Shown here: piece by piece, positions 5,825 to 7,702 of the stretch
Layout: each line of letters starts with the position of its first letter
How positions within the stretch are numbered: the first letter of the stretch is position 1
Source: Clostridium sp. UBA6640
Lineage (GTDB): Bacteria > Bacillota > Clostridia > Clostridiales > Clostridiaceae
Direction: 5' to 3'
DNA: 7,702 nt
NCBI RefSeq assembly: GCF_002455975.1
Contig: NZ_DKLM01000003.1
Location: forward strand, 1-7,702
The notes under the pieces: model-generated
Seen by the model: only the letters and a program-made list of their open reading frames with translations
Database searches by the model: none
Told to the model about the DNA's origin: nothing
Program-made: the position numbers and the translations under genes

Positions 5825-7232
5825 AAAAACTGAAAGCATATTCCTATCTCTAGTTAAAAAATATATTGCATTTGTTTTATTAGTAATAATGTCAATATTT
5901 CTAACTTTTATTTTTGTCATATATCAAGTAACTGCTTCTGCAGAAAAAGGAAATGTTCCTAAACTTGGCCCTACAGCTATAGTAAGAAGTGATTATAAAA
6001 ACATCTATACTAAAGATATTGAAAATGTACAGGGGTGGGTGGAGATACTTGATGCAAATATGAATGTTATTTATACTAAAGGAAATAAAAAAGATGATTT
6101 TTATAAGTATTCTGAGCAGGATATGATAAATATTCTAAACATGGATAATAACTCTAAGTATGTAGGAATGCTGCAACAATTCAAATCTCAGGATAAAAAA
6201 GATTTATACTGTCTGGTAAAGTATCCAGCAACTGCCTTTAACCTTCAGATTAACCTAAAAGAATCCTCCTATGAAACAGGAAGCATCATATATAACAATA
6301 TTATAAAAGGAGGCATATTCTTTTTATTATTATCTATAGCAAATATAGTATTATTTAGCATATGGACATCTAAAAAAATTAATAAGCCATTAATAGAAAT
6401 AACTAAAGGAATAGCTAAAATGACTGATGGCAATTATGACACTAAGTTAGAATTCAAGGCGGAAAAAGAATTTGCAGCAATAAGGGATAGTTTCAACTAT
6501 ATGGCTGAGAAGCTAAAAACCACGGAAGAGGAAAAAGAAAAAATTCAGCAGAGCAAAACTAGAATGCTTGTGGATCTTTCTCACGACATTAAGACCCCAA
6601 TATCATCAATACAGTGTTTTTCAAAAGCACTAGATGAAGGGCTTATTGAATGTGAAGATAAGAAACAAAGATACTATCATACTATCTACAATAAGTGTGG
6701 ACAAGTAAGTGAACTTATCAATGATTTATTTGAATTTGTTAAATTAGAAAGCACTGATTATAAACCTATCATGATAAAATCCGATTTTTGCGAGTTTATC
6801 AGAGAAATAATAACTGAATTCTACAATGAAATGGAAGAAAAAAAATATGAATTAGATATCCGTATCCCAGAAAGAGAGATAGTTATTGGATTTGATAAAA
6901 AAATTATGAATAGAGCTATTTCAAATTTACTTTGTAATGCTATAAAATACAATCCTGAAGGAACACAATTGAGAATAGAAATAAAAGAAACTTTCTCTGC
7001 AATAGTTTTAGAAATAGGCGATAACGGCTTAGGAATACCAAATCATATAAAAGATATTATTTTTGACCCTTTTGTAAGAGGCGATGAAACAAGGAAAAGC
7101 GATGGGGGCACAGGATTAGGCCTTGCTATAGCAAAGAAAATAGTAGAAAAGCATAATGGAAAACTAGAGCTTTATACTAATAATAATGATGAGATGACAA
7201 CCTTTGTTATTATTTTAGACAAATATATTTAA
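5817..7232 (+). CDS. membrane sensor histidine kinase (VanS/PhoR-like)
   Basis: The 471-residue kinase would phosphorylate the regulator encoded just upstream. A first membrane helix (about 17-39) and a second (about 164-184) bracket an extracellular sensor region of about 125 residues with no motif that I recognise. A HAMP domain follows (about 185-237), leading into the dimerisation helix with the phosphorylated H256 in LSHDIKTPISSI. The ATP-binding part has the N box with N370 and N374 (NLLCNAIKYN), the G1 box IGDNGLGIP (D402), the F box IIFDPFVRGDE and the G2 box GGTGLGLAIAKKI. All are intact. The start ATG at 5817 overlaps the regulator's last codons by eight bases, with GAAGG (5803-5807) as ribosome binding site; a TTG at 5814 is less likely. 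The overlap implies coupled translation. The signal sensed is unknown; cell-envelope stress or a peptide is typical for this type. Confidence 0.96.
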   Translation: MNKKTESIFLSLVKKYIAFVLLVIMSIFLTFIFVIYQVTASAEKGNVPKLGPTAIVRSDYKNIYTKDIENVQGWVEILDANMNVIYTKGNKKDDFYKYSEQDMINILNMDNNSKYVGMLQQFKSQDKKDLYCLVKYPATAFNLQINLKESSYETGSIIYNNIIKGGIFFLLLSIANIVLFSIWTSKKINKPLIEITKGIAKMTDGNYDTKLEFKAEKEFAAIRDSFNYMAEKLKTTEEEKEKIQQSKTRMLVDLSHDIKTPISSIQCFSKALDEGLIECEDKKQRYYHTIYNKCGQVSELINDLFEFVKLESTDYKPIMIKSDFCEFIREIITEFYNEMEEKKYELDIRIPEREIVIGFDKKIMNRAISNLLCNAIKYNPEGTQLRIEIKETFSAIVLEIGDNGLGIPNHIKDIIFDPFVRGDETRKSDGGTGLGLAIAKKIVEKHNGKLELYTNNNDEMTTFVIILDKYI

Positions 7233-7312
7233 TGCAAATTATAATAATTTTTGCTGAAATTGTCATATGCTAGAGTCTATAAAAAAAGCTCCGTAAATTA
7301 TAAATAATAGAA

Positions 7313-7356
7313 GCTTCCTATGATAAAATTAAAGTATCATTGGAGGCCGTTTTTTT
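7313..7356 (+). terminator. intrinsic terminator of the two-component operon
   Basis: Arms 7313-7325 and 7335-7347 pair at 11 of 13 positions (one further G-U) around a nine-base loop, and seven T residues follow at 7350-7356 after a two-base gap. Position (80 bases after the kinase stop) and structure fit a rho-independent terminator. A competing view is that GGAGG (7342-7346) in the right arm is the ribosome binding site of the small ORF after it, in which case the hairpin would mask that site. Confidence 0.7.
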
Positions 7357-7483
7357 GTGGATGAAAGAAAGATTAAATGGATTAAAAAATCTTGTGAGTG
7401 CACAAATCCCTCAAATACAGGAAATAAGAATCCATGTAATTTATGATACAATTCACTGTGACGGGTATAAGATATACTTTTAG
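7355..7483 (+). pseudogene. doubtful 40-residue ORF or frameshifted small Cys-rich gene
   Basis: Behind GGAGG (7342-7346) two frames open almost together. TTG 7355 or ATG 7361 gives an uninterrupted frame to TAG at 7481-7483 (40 residues from the ATG), ending in YDTIHCDGYKIYF. GTG 7357 gives 29 codons reading DERKIKWIKKSCECTNPSN and ending NKNPCNL at TGA 7444-7446. The first frame's tail and the second frame's body look the more protein-like, and a single-base change near 7443 would join them into about 42 residues with four cysteines. This suggests a frameshifted small gene, though the intact 40-residue ORF cannot be ruled out. No family is recognised. Confidence 0.33.
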
Positions 7484-7501
7484 TCTATGTTTAAAATTAT
7501 A

Positions 7502-7525
7502 GGCTTACATCCTTTGATGTAAGCC
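7502..7525. repeat. perfect 10-bp hairpin, possible terminator
   Basis: GGCTTACATC (7502-7511) and GATGTAAGCC (7516-7525) form a perfect stem around a CTTT loop. No T-run follows on the + strand. On the minus strand the sequence continues as ATAATTTTAAA, a poor T-tract, so it could weakly end minus-strand transcription. A near copy of its left part and loop, with one extra T, is at 7665-7680. Confidence 0.7.
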
Positions 7526-7702
7526 AACTTGTGCACTATATATTATAAATTTGTTATTAAAAGAATTTACAACGTCAAATAAGAAATATACTACAAAACC
7601 ATCACTAAAATTATGTTACTTCACTCTATAAATTGGAATTTATAAAGCTAACTTACTTCTGAACCTTACATCCTTTTGATCCTGTATATATAATGGAAAA
7701 AA

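Larger units (their letters stand above)
7233..7702. other. 470-base right edge: terminator, doubtful ORF, hairpin, repeated motif
   Basis: After the kinase stop come an AT-rich segment with an A7 run (7281-7287), a terminator-like hairpin (7313-7356), a doubtful or broken small ORF (7355-7483), and a perfect hairpin (7502-7525). A near copy of part of that hairpin lies at 7665-7680. From 7526 to the end I see no gene on either strand, only AT-rich DNA with several weak promoter-like boxes. Confidence 0.6.

Noticed and set aside
5111..7232. Glycopeptide-resistance (VanR/VanS) assignment for the two-component pair
   Set aside because: The similarity is only at the level of the OmpR/VanS families and no vanH, vanA/B/D-type, vanX or transporter gene is in view.
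7234..7254. GCAAA/TTTGC hairpin just after the kinase stop
   Set aside because: The stem is short and AT-rich with no T-run after it; the hairpin at 7313 is the better terminator.
7566..7592. TTTACA / TATACT promoter-like pair near the right edge
   Set aside because: The spacer is only 15 bases, no gene follows within the window, and the region is AT-rich enough for such boxes to be common.

Overview
The window looks like chromosome from a low-GC Gram-positive anaerobe of the Clostridium type. Non-coding DNA is very AT-rich, start codons sit behind strong AGGAGG-type ribosome binding sites, codons are A/T-ending, and the gene families (XRE-DUF1232, MgtA-like P-type ATPase, VanR/VanS-like two-component pair) fit that group. 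The species cannot be named from sequence alone. All well-supported genes are on the + strand.

Left block (1-3424): after a regulatory region that may also serve a divergent gene cut off at position 1, two genes form an apparent operon. The first encodes a DNA-binding protein with an XRE-type helix-turn-helix and a C-terminal DUF1232 segment. The second, 39 bases downstream, encodes a complete 833-residue P-type cation-pumping ATPase with Mg2+-transporter (MgtA/P3B) features. A 6-base inverted repeat straddles the likely -10 box of this operon and is a candidate operator. This block tends to be more GC-rich than the rest.

Middle (3425-4500): a 657-base stretch without an intact gene begins with a 27-bp-stem hairpin. 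The right arm of the hairpin carries a start codon followed by what looks like the decayed beginning of a coding sequence. A second possible relic lies on the minus strand. Then comes a small Dabb (stress-responsive alpha/beta barrel) protein gene, closed by a strong terminator.

Right block (4501-7356): a promoter with a perfect TATAAT but no recognisable -35 carries four head-to-tail 11-bp repeats, the layout expected for an OmpR/PhoB-family activator. It drives a 64-residue, two-helix membrane protein resembling the DUF6199 family. A small broken reading frame follows, then a response regulator and sensor kinase overlapping by 8 bases. The simplest reading is a signalling module in which the kinase and regulator control the small membrane protein through the 11-bp repeats. 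This link is an inference. The kinase gene is followed by a hairpin plus T-run.

Right edge (7357-7702): a doubtful or broken small ORF, a perfect 10-bp hairpin and a short repeated motif; no other gene is visible.
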